A stretch of DNA of 49,094 bases from contig JAIELX010000085.1 of the NCBI GenBank assembly GCA_019752635.1, positions 1 to 49,094 of the forward strand, given 5' to 3'. The notes beneath the pieces were generated by a model that saw only the letters and a program-made list of their open reading frames with translations, was not told the origin of the DNA and ran no database searches. Shown here piece after piece: positions 34,573-43,646 of the stretch; within the stretch, counting starts at the first letter, position 1; every line of letters begins with the position of its first letter. The translations under genes and the position numbers were made by a program. The stretch is from Candidatus Obscuribacterales bacterium (lineage in GTDB: Bacteria; Cyanobacteriota; Vampirovibrionia; Obscuribacterales; Obscuribacteraceae).

Positions 34573-34765
34573 TTGTCCGCCTCGGGTGATTGCTCTTTAT
34601 GCACATCACTGTACCGACGGGAGGTGTCTGGCTTGTCCTTGAACTGTCCCCGAATTGTCTCGGCTCTACGAAGGGTCGCCAAGCGTTTTCTTTAAGCCAT
34701 CGACTTGAGGCTTTATTCCGCTTCTCATCTATTACCTTGGATGCAAACCGCTTCGCGGTAATTAA

Positions 34766-35491
34766 TCAGCAGATCGTTTTTGCCAACTGCAACAGCAAGG
34801 CTTCACCATTTCCACGCCAAGCGCTGCCATGCATGCATGCCAGCGTGGTTGGCTTGTGCTCGGCCAGTCGCTCTAGAATCTTCCCGCTCGAAGGTGCATG
34901 GGAGTAATAGTCCAGCTTCTGTCGCAATGCTTCGCTCGGCCCCCATATATCGGTTTCTACCAGCGCCTGCGCACCGGCGCCAGACTGCGTAAAAAGGTCC
35001 CCGCACAGGAAAGTCCCGGTGGATTCCTCAAGCATCAAACCGCACTCCCAACCGTGCGGCAAGTGCGGTGTGTCGAACCAACGAATCGTATGCCGCCCGA
35101 GGGACAACTTCTCATCATCCGCAAGGACCCTTGGATCAATCTCGCACATGTCCCGGATAGAAGTCATCGCTGCGATTCGCCCGCAAACCGGCACTGCTTT
35201 CGGTGCCACCCCGAGAAAGTTATTAATAGACCCGCACTCATCGGCTTCTACATGCGAAAGTCCGATATACCTGAGGTCCGAGAGCTTCATCACAGCGCGC
35301 ATCGCTTCACTTACAAGCGCGAACAGTCGAAGCGGTCCAGTATGAAACAAAAGCGGCTCTTCATCGAGGATCAGATATTGATTGAACGAGAATCCACCGG
35401 GCATCATCGGCAGTGGCACAGGCGTGTTAATACGGTAGATACCCTCAGCTATCTCCTCGATATTTGTGCCCGACTCCGTGTTAGTTATCAT
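34766..35491 (-). CDS. Flavodiiron-type metallo-beta-lactamase-fold protein
   Basis: A 241-aa protein consisting only of the beta-lactamase-like half of flavodiiron proteins (ODP type). The ligands follow the diiron pattern rather than the zinc HxHxDH one: His80, Glu82 and Asp84 in SHVEADECG, His146 in LPHGWE, Asp165 in LCGDLF and His221 in CMHGSA, with spacing almost identical to flavodiiron enzymes. Such domains bind oxygen or nitric oxide and act as sensors or reductases with a partner flavoprotein, which is absent nearby. ATG 35491 follows GGAGTAACAA. Confidence 0.85.
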   Translation of the reverse strand: MITNTESGTNIEEIAEGIYRINTPVPLPMMPGGFSFNQYLILDEEPLLFHTGPLRLFALVSEAMRAVMKLSDLRYIGLSHVEADECGSINNFLGVAPKAVPVCGRIAAMTSIRDMCEIDPRVLADDEKLSLGRHTIRWFDTPHLPHGWECGLMLEESTGTFLCGDLFTQSGAGAQALVETDIWGPSEALRQKLDYYSHAPSSGKILERLAEHKPTTLACMHGSAWRGNGEALLLQLAKTIC

Positions 35492-35898
35492 TTGTTACTC
35501 CATCTGGCCGGAAGAGAGCACGATTATACGATACCGTCGCTGCCAGAGCGGGCACTCAGCAAAAACCAGACGAGCTTTTGCGAAATTTGGCTAGTCGGCT
35601 GCCAATCTGCTCGCGCAAAGAATACTTCTCCTGCGCAGCAAGTCCAGGGAGGGTTGAAGTCCGTTGCAAATCGCTCGGGCTCCCCCCTTTTACGACAGAG
35701 GTTTGATCTGCGTGGCCCGTGGAACATCATTAGGAAATACATCGGTTTGCTCACTGGAATCCCAGCAAGCCCACAGCAACTACCGGCGGTGGCAGTTTCT
35801 GCAGGGAACGCTTCTGCGATAGTCAAGTTAAGAACTCCATTGCAAATTGACCTTCCGCCGACACAACTCTCAGATCAGCAACCTGAAGGAGACTGTCC
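35492..35898. other. Intergenic region without a confident gene
   Basis: 407 bp between the divergent diiron-protein and exported-protein genes. A 100-codon minus-strand frame (35524-35826) lacks a ribosome site and convincing composition. AAGGAG near 35887 is the ribosome site of the gene at 35899. No promoter pair stood out. Confidence 0.4.
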
Positions 35899-36336
35899 AT
35901 GAAAAAGAATCTCGCCCTTTGCGTAGCCGTGGCACTATGTACTCCAGTCTGTTCTGCATTTGCCGCGGAGATTACCGAACCCACGGAAGTGGGAACCACG
36001 ACCATGCCGCCCGGACAATATACGTTGGTTGAAAAAAACACCGCTAAGAGCTACAGCCTCATGGTGACCAGAAAAGGAACCATGATTATGGCGCCGGGAG
36101 GGTCCAAAGCACTCACGGAGACTTCCGCCCCGGCAACAACCACCGCAACTACCGCTCCAGCAGCGACACAGTCGGCACAACAAACAGCAGCAGGAGCCGC
36201 CGTGCCGGCCACCAGCGCAGCAGCCAAACCCGGTAATGCAGCCCTCAAAGGACTAATGCAAAAGGGAATGAACGAGGGCATGAACCAGCTCATGAAGAGT
36301 GGCACCACTAAGAAGCTGGAACAGCTGATTAAGTAA
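35899..36336 (+). CDS. Small exported Ala/Thr-rich protein
   Basis: A 145-aa protein with a strong ribosome site (AAGGAG) and signal peptide (1-23, ending AFA). Residues 24-75 form a small beta-rich domain (MPPGQYTLVEKNTAKSYSLM). Residues 76-115 are a Thr/Ala/Gln linker. The C-terminal 35 residues are a basic, Met-rich amphipathic helix. No family recognised; likely periplasmic. It stands as a single gene. Confidence 0.65.
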   Translation: MKKNLALCVAVALCTPVCSAFAAEITEPTEVGTTTMPPGQYTLVEKNTAKSYSLMVTRKGTMIMAPGGSKALTETSAPATTTATTAPAATQSAQQTAAGAAVPATSAAAKPGNAALKGLMQKGMNEGMNQLMKSGTTKKLEQLIK

Positions 36337-36548
36337 CTAGAAATTTTGCTTACGGTTCGCTGATAATTCTATATGCGCATAGGTGAACAGACGCCCATAG
36401 CACCACCCGTTCCTCCAACTTCCCGAAGCCCCGATTTGGGAAATTCGCAGTGGGCGATTGCCCGGACTTTCGTCCTCCAGTTTGATACGATCTCCTAACC
36501 GACCGCAGGCGCGTTTACTAATCAAATGCGACGACGAGGTTCAATTTC

Positions 36549-37133
36549 GTGGATGATGAGTTAAAGAGAGACATCGAGGACCATATTCACTTGCGCGTTG
36601 CCGCCGCATTTTCGTCCATCGATGAGATTGTTGAGAGCATTCCTGATTTATTCTTCGAGGACGAGGAAGGATACACCGAAGAAATTGCAGATGAATGCAT
36701 GATGATAGCGTGCCGCGCCGTTGAGTCACTCATGAAAGAGCAGGAATCGTGGCGGTTTCCGACGGACAACTCCAGACTCGAGCAAGCTTTTGCAGACCTC
36801 GAAGGACAAGGCATCGTAGCACGCGAGAACTGGACCTGCTGCCAAACCTGCGGACACGCCGAAATTGGAGCGGAAATTGAAGATGCCAGTGTAGACCGCC
36901 CGATGATCGGTTACACGTTCTACCATCAGCAAGACACCGACACAGCAGTAGAAGGCGGAGGCATCATGCTCGCCTATGGCGCTACTTCCGAATCGAACCA
37001 GCTGCAAGTACCAAAAATGATCGCAAACACATTATCGCGCCACGGCTTCAAAGTTGAGTGGGATGGCTCCACGTCTCAACGCATCTGCATACCGAACTTC
37101 AAGTGGCGGCGCCGGTGGCGAGAAGAAGACTAG
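36549..37133 (+). CDS. DUF6891 family protein
   Basis: A 194-aa cytoplasmic protein. The middle segment GIVARENWTCCQTCGHAEIG (about 90-109) is the hallmark of DUF6891, whose function is unknown. The N-terminal helix bundle is strongly acidic; the C-terminus ends in a basic KWRRRWREED. GTG 36549 is the only in-frame start near GAGG. The next gene starts 9 bp after its stop, so the two are co-transcribed. Confidence 0.75.
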   Translation: MDDELKRDIEDHIHLRVAAAFSSIDEIVESIPDLFFEDEEGYTEEIADECMMIACRAVESLMKEQESWRFPTDNSRLEQAFADLEGQGIVARENWTCCQTCGHAEIGAEIEDASVDRPMIGYTFYHQQDTDTAVEGGGIMLAYGATSESNQLQVPKMIANTLSRHGFKVEWDGSTSQRICIPNFKWRRRWREED

Positions 37134-37142
37134 CATACTGGA

Positions 37143-38177
37143 ATGAACGCGACGCCTTCGAGACAAGTAAGGACAAGTGATAAATCATCGACGCCTCGCG
37201 CTTTGATAGCGGGTTTCGTGTGGTTTTGCTGCGTCTTAGTCACGTCGGCTGCCGGTCCACAAACCACCAATACAGGCGAGAAGCAATTCAGACGCAATGC
37301 ACTTGCTAAAGTTGGCAGAAATTGGACGCCCACTCGCGGCACTAAAGTTATTCCGATTGTGGTTAACTGGAAGATTCACAGAGATGGCACCGTATCTGAT
37401 ATCACAGTTAAGAACGCAGGCAAAACGCTAACTGGCGAAAAACGCGCAATTGAGGCGGTGACTAAAAGCGCGCCTTTCGAACCGTTACCGGAAGGGAGCC
37501 CGGATGTTATGCAATTGAATGCTCAATTCGAAACAACACCGGCACTTCAATTGACAGTTCCTCAGGCGCTTAAACATTACGGTCCGCCCGCGCGCAAAAT
37601 TCTCAAAGAAAAATGCACAGCCGCAGGAATCTCCTACCCGCCCAAATACCTGACACTGGTCGGTCTAAAGAAAGAAAGAAAACTGCTGCTTTTTGCGGGC
37701 TCGGATAGATCAAACCAGCCAAGGCAAGCAAAGTTACTCTGTTCTTACCCACTGGTCAGCTATAGCGGAGTACTTGGCCCGAAACTTAAAGAAGGTGATT
37801 TGCAGATTCCCGAGGGGAGCTATCGAATTACAGGTTTTCAGGCGTACAACATGTTAGCGCTATGCGTAAACTACCCGAACGACCTTGATCAAAAAAACGC
37901 AGCATCAGATCATCGCACCAATCTCGGGAGCGCGATTCTGATCCATGGGGGGTCGCAATCCACAGGTTGCCTTGTTGTTTCGGACGATGATATGGAACAA
38001 CTGTTTGTCGCCACGCATGACGTCGGGAGCAAAAACACCGAGCTAATAATTGCCCCCTGCGATCTGACAAAATACAAGCCGCCGATCGACCTGAAGAAGT
38101 CGCCGCAATGGGTGCCAGCGCTGTATGAATCCATCAGAAATCGAATGTCGCCTTACTTGCAGTCTCGGGAAAAATAA
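37143..38177 (+). CDS. TonB-C domain / YafK-type L,D-transpeptidase fusion
   Basis: A 344-aa envelope protein. An N-terminal hydrophobic segment (about 20-38) acts as signal or anchor. Residues ~60-125 match a TonB C-terminal-like fold (VNWKIHRDGTVSDITVKNAG). Residues ~135-325 match the YafK/DpaA branch of YkuD L,D-transpeptidases: GPKLKEGDLQIPEGSY, a conserved YPNDLD, and the catalytic IHGGSQSTGC with His268 and Cys276. Enzymes of this branch form or cleave meso-diaminopimelate-linked bonds in peptidoglycan. Fusion to a TonB-C-like domain is uncommon. It lies 9 bp after the DUF6891 gene. Confidence 0.85.
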   Translation: MNATPSRQVRTSDKSSTPRALIAGFVWFCCVLVTSAAGPQTTNTGEKQFRRNALAKVGRNWTPTRGTKVIPIVVNWKIHRDGTVSDITVKNAGKTLTGEKRAIEAVTKSAPFEPLPEGSPDVMQLNAQFETTPALQLTVPQALKHYGPPARKILKEKCTAAGISYPPKYLTLVGLKKERKLLLFAGSDRSNQPRQAKLLCSYPLVSYSGVLGPKLKEGDLQIPEGSYRITGFQAYNMLALCVNYPNDLDQKNAASDHRTNLGSAILIHGGSQSTGCLVVSDDDMEQLFVATHDVGSKNTELIIAPCDLTKYKPPIDLKKSPQWVPALYESIRNRMSPYLQSREK

Positions 38178-38454
38178 GAATCAACGACAATCTTGTAAAC
38201 ACTGACGTTGCCGTGCACCATATGAGCTCCTCCAGGGGTGACTACCGACGAATTGCGCCAAGGCCCACCTACCTGTCACAGGCCGGCGAAAGATAATCCA
38301 CCACAATAGTGGCACCCACCTTCGCTACAGGACTTCATCTGGCCCGAACTCAGGAAACATCTTGATTAAAATCGCCCAAGTCAACAGGCTTTCGCAACCT
38401 TCGAGAGCTTGACCGGGTAAATAAGGCACGTCAGCGACAATTAATCCCGGGGGC

Positions 38455-38799
38455 TCAGGTGCGAATCAAGCGAGTGGCAATAAGCCCGGCGAAAGAGGTT
38501 GGCCCGACGTACCACCAGCCAAGGTGGTTGCGACACTGCATACAGATAGCGAAACTCCATGCGTGCCCCTCAAACCAACTCGCCTCCATTGTCGGCGCAC
38601 CGGCCTCGGCAGCACCGGGGGCAGAGCTATAACAAAGCACATGAAATGAGTATCCTGCCGGATTACGGAAGGTGTGTTCGTGCGGCTGAATTTCGAACGA
38701 GGGACTGGTAATAGTGAATCCGCAGTTCTTGCATCTCACGTCCTTTTGAACTTGAGCATCGGCCTTGTCTTCGACTTCATTGAAAGTGCTATTGCTCAT
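38455..38799 (-). CDS. CULT-domain protein (bacterial cereblon homologue)
   Basis: A 114-aa protein consisting of the CULT domain found in eukaryotic cereblon and a few bacteria. Zinc ligands are Cys23/Cys26 (CKNC) and Cys86/Cys89 (CMQC). SWFEGHAWSFAICMQC followed by HLGWWYVG parallels human cereblon SWFPGYAWTVAQCKIC and HIGWKF. The three Trp that form the thalidomide-binding cage are present as Trp75, Trp81 and Trp95, with spacing 6 and 14 identical to human 380/386/400. The natural ligand may be a cyclic imide at aged protein C-termini or a uracil-like compound (family knowledge). It lies 30 bp after the exported protein at 38830 on the same strand. Confidence 0.85.
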   Translation of the reverse strand: MSNSTFNEVEDKADAQVQKDVRCKNCGFTITSPSFEIQPHEHTFRNPAGYSFHVLCYSSAPGAAEAGAPTMEASWFEGHAWSFAICMQCRNHLGWWYVGPTSFAGLIATRLIRT

Positions 38800-38829
38800 A
38801 TTTCAAAACAAGAAAGTCGGGCCAGAAAC

Positions 38830-39675
38830 TCAATCGTTAACTTCGGGAGCTACAGGAGGCGTTGGCGAATTCGGAGCGGAAGTAACAGGAGCGGTTGCCG
38901 GTGGAGCGGGCTGTTCGGCTTCAGCCGCTTTTTGATTGAATTGAGCTTGTTCCAGCGGCACGACCTTATCATCGTCGTTGTTGCTCCGGATTTGAATTCC
39001 AGGGAAACGTCCATCCGAGCTGGTGCGCTCATAGACGGTGACGGCCCCCTTGTCACCCAACACGGCGACAAAACCATAGTCGTTCTTTCCATATCGCGGC
39101 AACGCTCTCGGCTCTCGCATAAACGTGAGCGACATGTGAACTTCCTTGAGTTTGTTCTTCGTCACAGGCATGGGCTTTGCCACCTTTAACGCCTCATTCA
39201 ATGAAGCGGAGATGGCGGCTTCAAAGGTTCCTTGAGCAGTGGGATCACTAACGTCGGATCCGGGAAGGAACGTGTTGTTAGTGATGCTAACACTGCTATC
39301 CGGATTGATGCGAATACCGACCGTCTCCTGAGCATTCAACGGTGCATTCTTGATCCAATTTGCATACAAATTGTCATCGAACGCTGTGAGCCATGTAGTC
39401 CAGTTGGTGTTCTCCGCATCGCTGTCCCATCTGTCGGGATCGAGCTGAACACGGAACTCGGTAGAAGTAAGCACGCAGCACAAGATACCAGACTGAGTAC
39501 CAATACGAGCAGAACCATTAGCGGTGGCAAGATCTGCAGCGGTGAACTTAACTGCTACTGTCTCTGCAGCTCCCACCATCGGCATCGCGATTAAAGAAAG
39601 CGACAGGCACGCAACCCCGGCAGCAACAAAGCGCCCCAAGAACCGGCACCAGGAACGTTTCTGCACTGCATTCAT
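38830..39675 (-). CDS. Exported TonB-C-like protein
   Basis: A 281-aa exported protein. GGGAGA precedes ATG 39675; the signal peptide covers about 1-36 (MPMVGAAE). Residues ~85-165 resemble the TonB C-terminal-type fold (WLTAFDDNLYANWIKNAP, VGIRINPDSSVSITNN), as in other proteins of this genome. A second beta segment follows, and the last 35 residues are a Pro/Ala tail. The CULT gene starts 30 bp downstream; co-expression is likely. The role is unknown. Confidence 0.7.
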   Translation of the reverse strand: MNAVQKRSWCRFLGRFVAAGVACLSLSLIAMPMVGAAETVAVKFTAADLATANGSARIGTQSGILCCVLTSTEFRVQLDPDRWDSDAENTNWTTWLTAFDDNLYANWIKNAPLNAQETVGIRINPDSSVSITNNTFLPGSDVSDPTAQGTFEAAISASLNEALKVAKPMPVTKNKLKEVHMSLTFMREPRALPRYGKNDYGFVAVLGDKGAVTVYERTSSDGRFPGIQIRSNNDDDKVVPLEQAQFNQKAAEAEQPAPPATAPVTSAPNSPTPPVAPEVND

Positions 39676-39770
39676 CTGTCATTCTCCCAATTCGTTGTCT
39701 ACTTTAGCGTAAGCTGATTAGCTGAGTAGTCTACCAAAAGTCCAAGTTCTGTGCTGTGGAGAACGCCTAC

Positions 39771-40175
39771 CTAACATACCGTAGTGCAGGCTCGGCATTT
39801 ACGCGCCGCAAGCGGGATCACCTCCAAACACTCCGAACAAGATTTAGTTGCGGGAGGCGGAGGCTCTTTAGGAAGTAGCGCCTTCGTTATTACGTACACA
39901 ACAAAAGCGATGATCACGAAATCGAGCATGGCGCCCAGCAGATGACCGTACTTAAGAGCATTAACCGTTATCTTGCCTGTCGCATCGGTGGACTGAGAGA
40001 GGACAATTTGTGCCTCACGCCAATCACCGGCGGGCATAATCAACCCCACGCACGGCATGAGCGTGTCGTCCACAACGGCAGACACAAGTTTTCCCGTTGC
40101 ACCACCAATAATCACACCGATTGCCAGCGCAAGTGCATTAGCTTTGGTAAGGAAAGAAACAAAGTCCTTAAGCAT
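39771..40175 (-). CDS. mscL: Large-conductance mechanosensitive channel with zinc-ribbon tail
   Basis: MscL opens under membrane tension to release solutes on osmotic downshock. At 134 aa it has the canonical N-terminus (MLKDFVSFLTKANALALAIG), TM1 with the pore-lining AIGVIIGGATGKLVSAVVDD, an exterior loop (45-75) and TM2 (81-100). The usual cytoplasmic helix bundle is replaced after LPKEPPPP by CSEC (113-116) and CRAC (127-130), a zinc ribbon also known from some other MscL proteins. GGAG precedes ATG 40175 by 8 bp. Confidence 0.9.
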   Translation of the reverse strand: MLKDFVSFLTKANALALAIGVIIGGATGKLVSAVVDDTLMPCVGLIMPAGDWREAQIVLSQSTDATGKITVNALKYGHLLGAMLDFVIIAFVVYVITKALLPKEPPPPATKSCSECLEVIPLAARKCRACTTVC

Positions 40176-40301
40176 ATTTGCATCTCCACCGCAGGCGCCC
40201 CATTAGCGCGCGATTCATTTTATCACCGATCAGGGACGGATCATGTCATGGCAGAAGAGTATGCGCGTCCAATACAGCGCAATGAAATAGGAGGCAGTAT
40301 C

Positions 40302-41474
40302 CTAGCGGACATTATCCAACTGCCGCCAATACGGTCCGGGCTGGCCACCACTTTCGGTGCCAGTGATATTGCCGGCAGGATCAATCCAATGTTCGTTTGC
40401 CTGGTCGACTTTATATCGTTCACCCGTATGAGGATCGGCAACCGTCTGCTGGTCACGCATGTAGTCGGAGAAATTGTTCGCTGCGCGATCTTGCGACGCC
40501 TGCCGATTCCAATAGCCCTGGTTAAAGCGCTCATTGGCGGCCTGCTGCGTCCAGTATCGGTCCATAATCGACTTTGACATTGCGTTAGCACTCGCTCGGT
40601 AATTCTGCGACACGGCCGCAGTTGTTTGTTGAGCACGCTGCTGCCATTCCGGATTCATTTGAAATGTTTGCATCATGTGCAGGAGCACGGCTAACCCGAC
40701 AGCATCCTGGTCCGCGGGACCAATGCTACCTGCGATGTAGGTGACCCACCACATCCCGGTTCCACTTTGCACAGTTGCTTTGGTGGCGGCGATATAGTAT
40801 CCGGAAGCAGGTATGTTTCCATAATCAGCAGTAATCTTGATTGAGGCGCACTCCGAACGCGTAGCGCCGACAGTTCCATTTACGGCCAGAGCAATGTCGG
40901 GGTGCTCCCCCTCGGAAACAACTTGCAAATTGCTCAGGATCGAACCTAGTTTGAGATTCACATACTTGTCGAGAAACTTACGAGCTGGAATATAGGGCAA
41001 AACTTGAGTTCCGTTATAGGGGCTACCGACGCGAAATCCCAATGCGCTCAGGGTCGAGGTCGGCATAGTAGATGGACGAATAGAATCGTCACCGATAAAA
41101 ACGCACATTAAATTGTCGGGCGACGTAACCTTGACCCATGGACGACAGTCAATCGCACTGGCGCGAGACATGCGGCCCTCGACTTTCCAACCGACCGGCA
41201 CCTCGACAGAGAACGAACGCTCCGAGGGATCCACAAACTGCGTGTATCCCCTGAACGTTGGTGCAGAACTTGCATTCGACTGCTCGATCGCAGGCGCTGG
41301 AGCGACCGGCTCTGAAACATTTTCCACCGCACCTTCAGTCTGTCCATCCGCTGATGATCCTGATGCTGCAGTATCACCTTCGGAAACCGCATCAGCCACA
41401 GGCGCCACAGTATCTTGGGCCTGAAGCGGCAGTGCAAGTGTGAACAAAATCAAAAACGCAATCAAATGGCGCAT
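40302..41474 (-). CDS. Exported protein of unknown function
   Basis: A 390-aa exported protein. ATG 41474 is chosen because it begins a perfect signal peptide (MRHLIAFLILFTLALPLQAQ); a TTG at 41504 adds ten residues. After an Ala/Ser/Glu linker comes a globular domain (about 70-280) containing YTQFVDPSERSFSVEVPVGW, as in PsbP/DUF1795-like domains, then a helical Gln/Asn/Ala-rich part and a C-terminal motif NEHWIDPAGNITGTESG that recurs in uncharacterised bacterial proteins. Function unknown. Confidence 0.7.
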   Translation of the reverse strand: MRHLIAFLILFTLALPLQAQDTVAPVADAVSEGDTAASGSSADGQTEGAVENVSEPVAPAPAIEQSNASSAPTFRGYTQFVDPSERSFSVEVPVGWKVEGRMSRASAIDCRPWVKVTSPDNLMCVFIGDDSIRPSTMPTSTLSALGFRVGSPYNGTQVLPYIPARKFLDKYVNLKLGSILSNLQVVSEGEHPDIALAVNGTVGATRSECASIKITADYGNIPASGYYIAATKATVQSGTGMWWVTYIAGSIGPADQDAVGLAVLLHMMQTFQMNPEWQQRAQQTTAAVSQNYRASANAMSKSIMDRYWTQQAANERFNQGYWNRQASQDRAANNFSDYMRDQQTVADPHTGERYKVDQANEHWIDPAGNITGTESGGQPGPYWRQLDNVR

Positions 41475-41626
41475 ACGACCAGGTCCCGGGAACCGGAAAG
41501 ACAATCCAAATTATCAATGCCAAGCAATTGACCACTATATCATTTGCTGAAGATAGCCGCTCAATTTCACCTATGCAAATCCAGTACAATCAGCTGGTTG
41601 GAATCAATTGAACTGGATGAAAAGTT

Positions 41627-42211
41627 ATGCAGAAAGAACTAGGGAACGGCTTCCATGTCGCATCGGTGAAGAAAGAAACTTACGATGAATTTCGTAAGGT
41701 TAACGAGCCGCTGATTTTTCCAAACAGATTCGACATCAACATTCAGGACGCGCTTTCAGCAGGCGAGAGACAGTCGACAGCGACACTGACAAATCAGCTC
41801 GGCGCGCCTTACGAGCTTCGTGTCGGATTCTTTGAAGGCGAGAAAATGATTGGCTGGAACTATGGAGTTCAAGTCAGCGGTGATACATTCCGCATGGTTA
41901 CTTCAGGAATTGAACCGGCTTATCAGCGTAGAGGCATCTATTCCGCCTATCTCGACGTTCTGGCCAAGCACATTAGAGATCAGGGCTTCCAAGTCATTCT
42001 CAGCCGCCACTACGCAACGGACAATCAAGTGATAGTCCCTAAGTTGCGCTTTGGATTTCTAATCTCCGGTTTTGAGCTGACAGACGAGTACGGTCTGTTA
42101 CTCCGGTTGAGCTATTTCTTCAATGAAACACGACGCAAAGCCATGCACGTAAGATCCGGCTTTCAGCAACCTGATGCTGAAGTCCAAAGACTCATTCGCA
42201 AATACGTTTAG
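41627..42211 (+). CDS. GNAT-family N-acetyltransferase
   Basis: A 194-aa acetyltransferase. The acetyl-CoA loop reads GIEPAYQRRGIYSAYLDVL (about 105-123), a variant of the Q/RxxGxG/A signature, and the preceding strand VSGDTFRMVTSG fits the fold. A longer C-terminal part, EYGLLLRLSYFFN plus a basic helix, is less typical. Substrate unknown. GGATGAAAAG precedes ATG 41627. Confidence 0.8.
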   Translation: MQKELGNGFHVASVKKETYDEFRKVNEPLIFPNRFDINIQDALSAGERQSTATLTNQLGAPYELRVGFFEGEKMIGWNYGVQVSGDTFRMVTSGIEPAYQRRGIYSAYLDVLAKHIRDQGFQVILSRHYATDNQVIVPKLRFGFLISGFELTDEYGLLLRLSYFFNETRRKAMHVRSGFQQPDAEVQRLIRKYV

Positions 42212-42416
42212 CGCACAGAACTCTCGCGCTAAGTAACAGCGTTGCGTTTCCTCGACGAACAGAGAGAGGACAATGAAAAAAAATCGAAGCAAGAAACGGA
42301 CGACACGGACGATGTTAACCTCCGCTCATCACTGCAACAGTCAATTACATAATGTTGGAAGATACTAAGCGGCCAAGGGATCTGAGATAAGATCGCAGCA
42401 CTAGAGGACGAGTGAT

Positions 42417-43478
42417 ATGGGCTGGCGAGAATTGACCGTAGAACAGCTTGTAACGCTCAAAAACCCATTGGTGGTTGATGTCAGATCGCCATGCGAACAT
42501 GAAGCAGAGCGATTGCCGAACTCAATAAACGTGCCGCTTCTATCAAATCAAGAACGTGAACTCATTGGCACTATTTACAAAGTAGACGGCGAGATGATCG
42601 CCCGTCGTCATGCATTGAAATTGATCGCGCCCAAGATTCCGTCCATCATCGACGAAATAGTTGCATTGCGTACATCCCATGCTCGCGCAATGGTTGTGTA
42701 TTGCTGGCGCGGCGGGTTGCGCAGTGAATCGGTAGCAAGTTTGCTAAGCATGGCAGGATTGGACTGCTTTCGCTTGCAAGGTGGCTATAAAAGCTGGCGC
42801 AAACACGTTCTAAATGACTTCCAGACCGACCGATACCAATTCACTCCCATTGTGCTACACGGATTGACCGGTGCGGGGAAAACCGAAGTATTGAAGGAAC
42901 TTGGTCACCGTGGCTCGCACGTGCTCGATCTTGAGGAGCTCGCGAATCATCGCGGCTCGACCTTTGGCAGCATGGGACTCGCCACGCAACCAACGCAAAA
43001 GAATTTTGACGGGATGCTATGGCAGCAGCTAAGAGAGGCCGGTAATGAAACTGTCTATCTGGAAGCTGAAAGTAGAAAGATCGGACGCGTTTCTTTGCCT
43101 GATTGCATCTATTCACGCATCAAGTCGGGAACGCCAATCCTTGTGACTGGCACAATTGAAAAACGTGTGGAGCGCATCATCGCTGATTATCTGTCAACAA
43201 ATACGCAGAAGGAACTCGAACGAGCACTCGATCTTCTAGCCGATCTTAAGGAACGCCTAGGTGTTCAGAAACTGCAAGAGATAGAAGCTGCCGTACTCGC
43301 CGGGGATTTGAGATCCGGCATTCGAATGCTCTTAACAGACTACTATGATCCACTCTACCTGAAACACTTTCAGCACGGTGCACCATTCCAATTAGAGGTC
43401 TCGGGAGACAATCCGGCAATTGCCGCCGAAGAGATTGTTCAATGGTCTCGAAGTTTAGCGGTGCAACAGAGAATTTAG
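42417..43478 (+). CDS. mnmH: tRNA 2-selenouridine synthase
   Basis: MnmH (SelU, YbbB) replaces sulfur of 2-thiouridine at the tRNA wobble position with selenium from selenophosphate, via a geranylated intermediate. The 353-aa protein has the N-terminal rhodanese domain with the characteristic YCWRGGLRSES (catalytic Cys96) and the QGGYKSWR segment, then a P-loop GLTGAGKT (149-156) and the family stretch DLEELANHRGSTFGS. Length and domain order are typical. It implies a selenophosphate supply elsewhere in the genome. The upstream 205 bp hold no other gene. Confidence 0.95.
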   Translation: MGWRELTVEQLVTLKNPLVVDVRSPCEHEAERLPNSINVPLLSNQERELIGTIYKVDGEMIARRHALKLIAPKIPSIIDEIVALRTSHARAMVVYCWRGGLRSESVASLLSMAGLDCFRLQGGYKSWRKHVLNDFQTDRYQFTPIVLHGLTGAGKTEVLKELGHRGSHVLDLEELANHRGSTFGSMGLATQPTQKNFDGMLWQQLREAGNETVYLEAESRKIGRVSLPDCIYSRIKSGTPILVTGTIEKRVERIIADYLSTNTQKELERALDLLADLKERLGVQKLQEIEAAVLAGDLRSGIRMLLTDYYDPLYLKHFQHGAPFQLEVSGDNPAIAAEEIVQWSRSLAVQQRI

Positions 43479-43646
43479 CAAGCGGTATGAGCAGAAGCCA
43501 CTGTCTGTGTCAATTCAAGGTTACATCCGTGCAGGAAGAATCTCATTCTGTTAAGGCACACTTCTCATGCATGATTGCGCTTCTTACATTCTCAGCAGCC
43601 TCATGCGAGAATAGCGGACTCGAGTGAATCAGGCGGAGGGGATCTC

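Noticed and set aside
35524..35826. 100-codon minus-strand open frame in an intergenic gap
   Set aside because: TTG start without a ribosome site and unconvincing composition.
34898..35902. 334-codon plus-strand open frame
   Set aside because: It lies antisense to the diiron-domain gene, whose metal ligands and ribosome site are clear; the translation has no domain and a composition typical of a shadow frame.
38178..38454. Intergenic gap examined for a cobalamin or other riboswitch
   Set aside because: No conserved box or consistent pairing was found.
39942..40577. 211-codon plus-strand open frame
   Set aside because: Spans the ends of mscL and the exported-protein gene on the other strand, both well supported.
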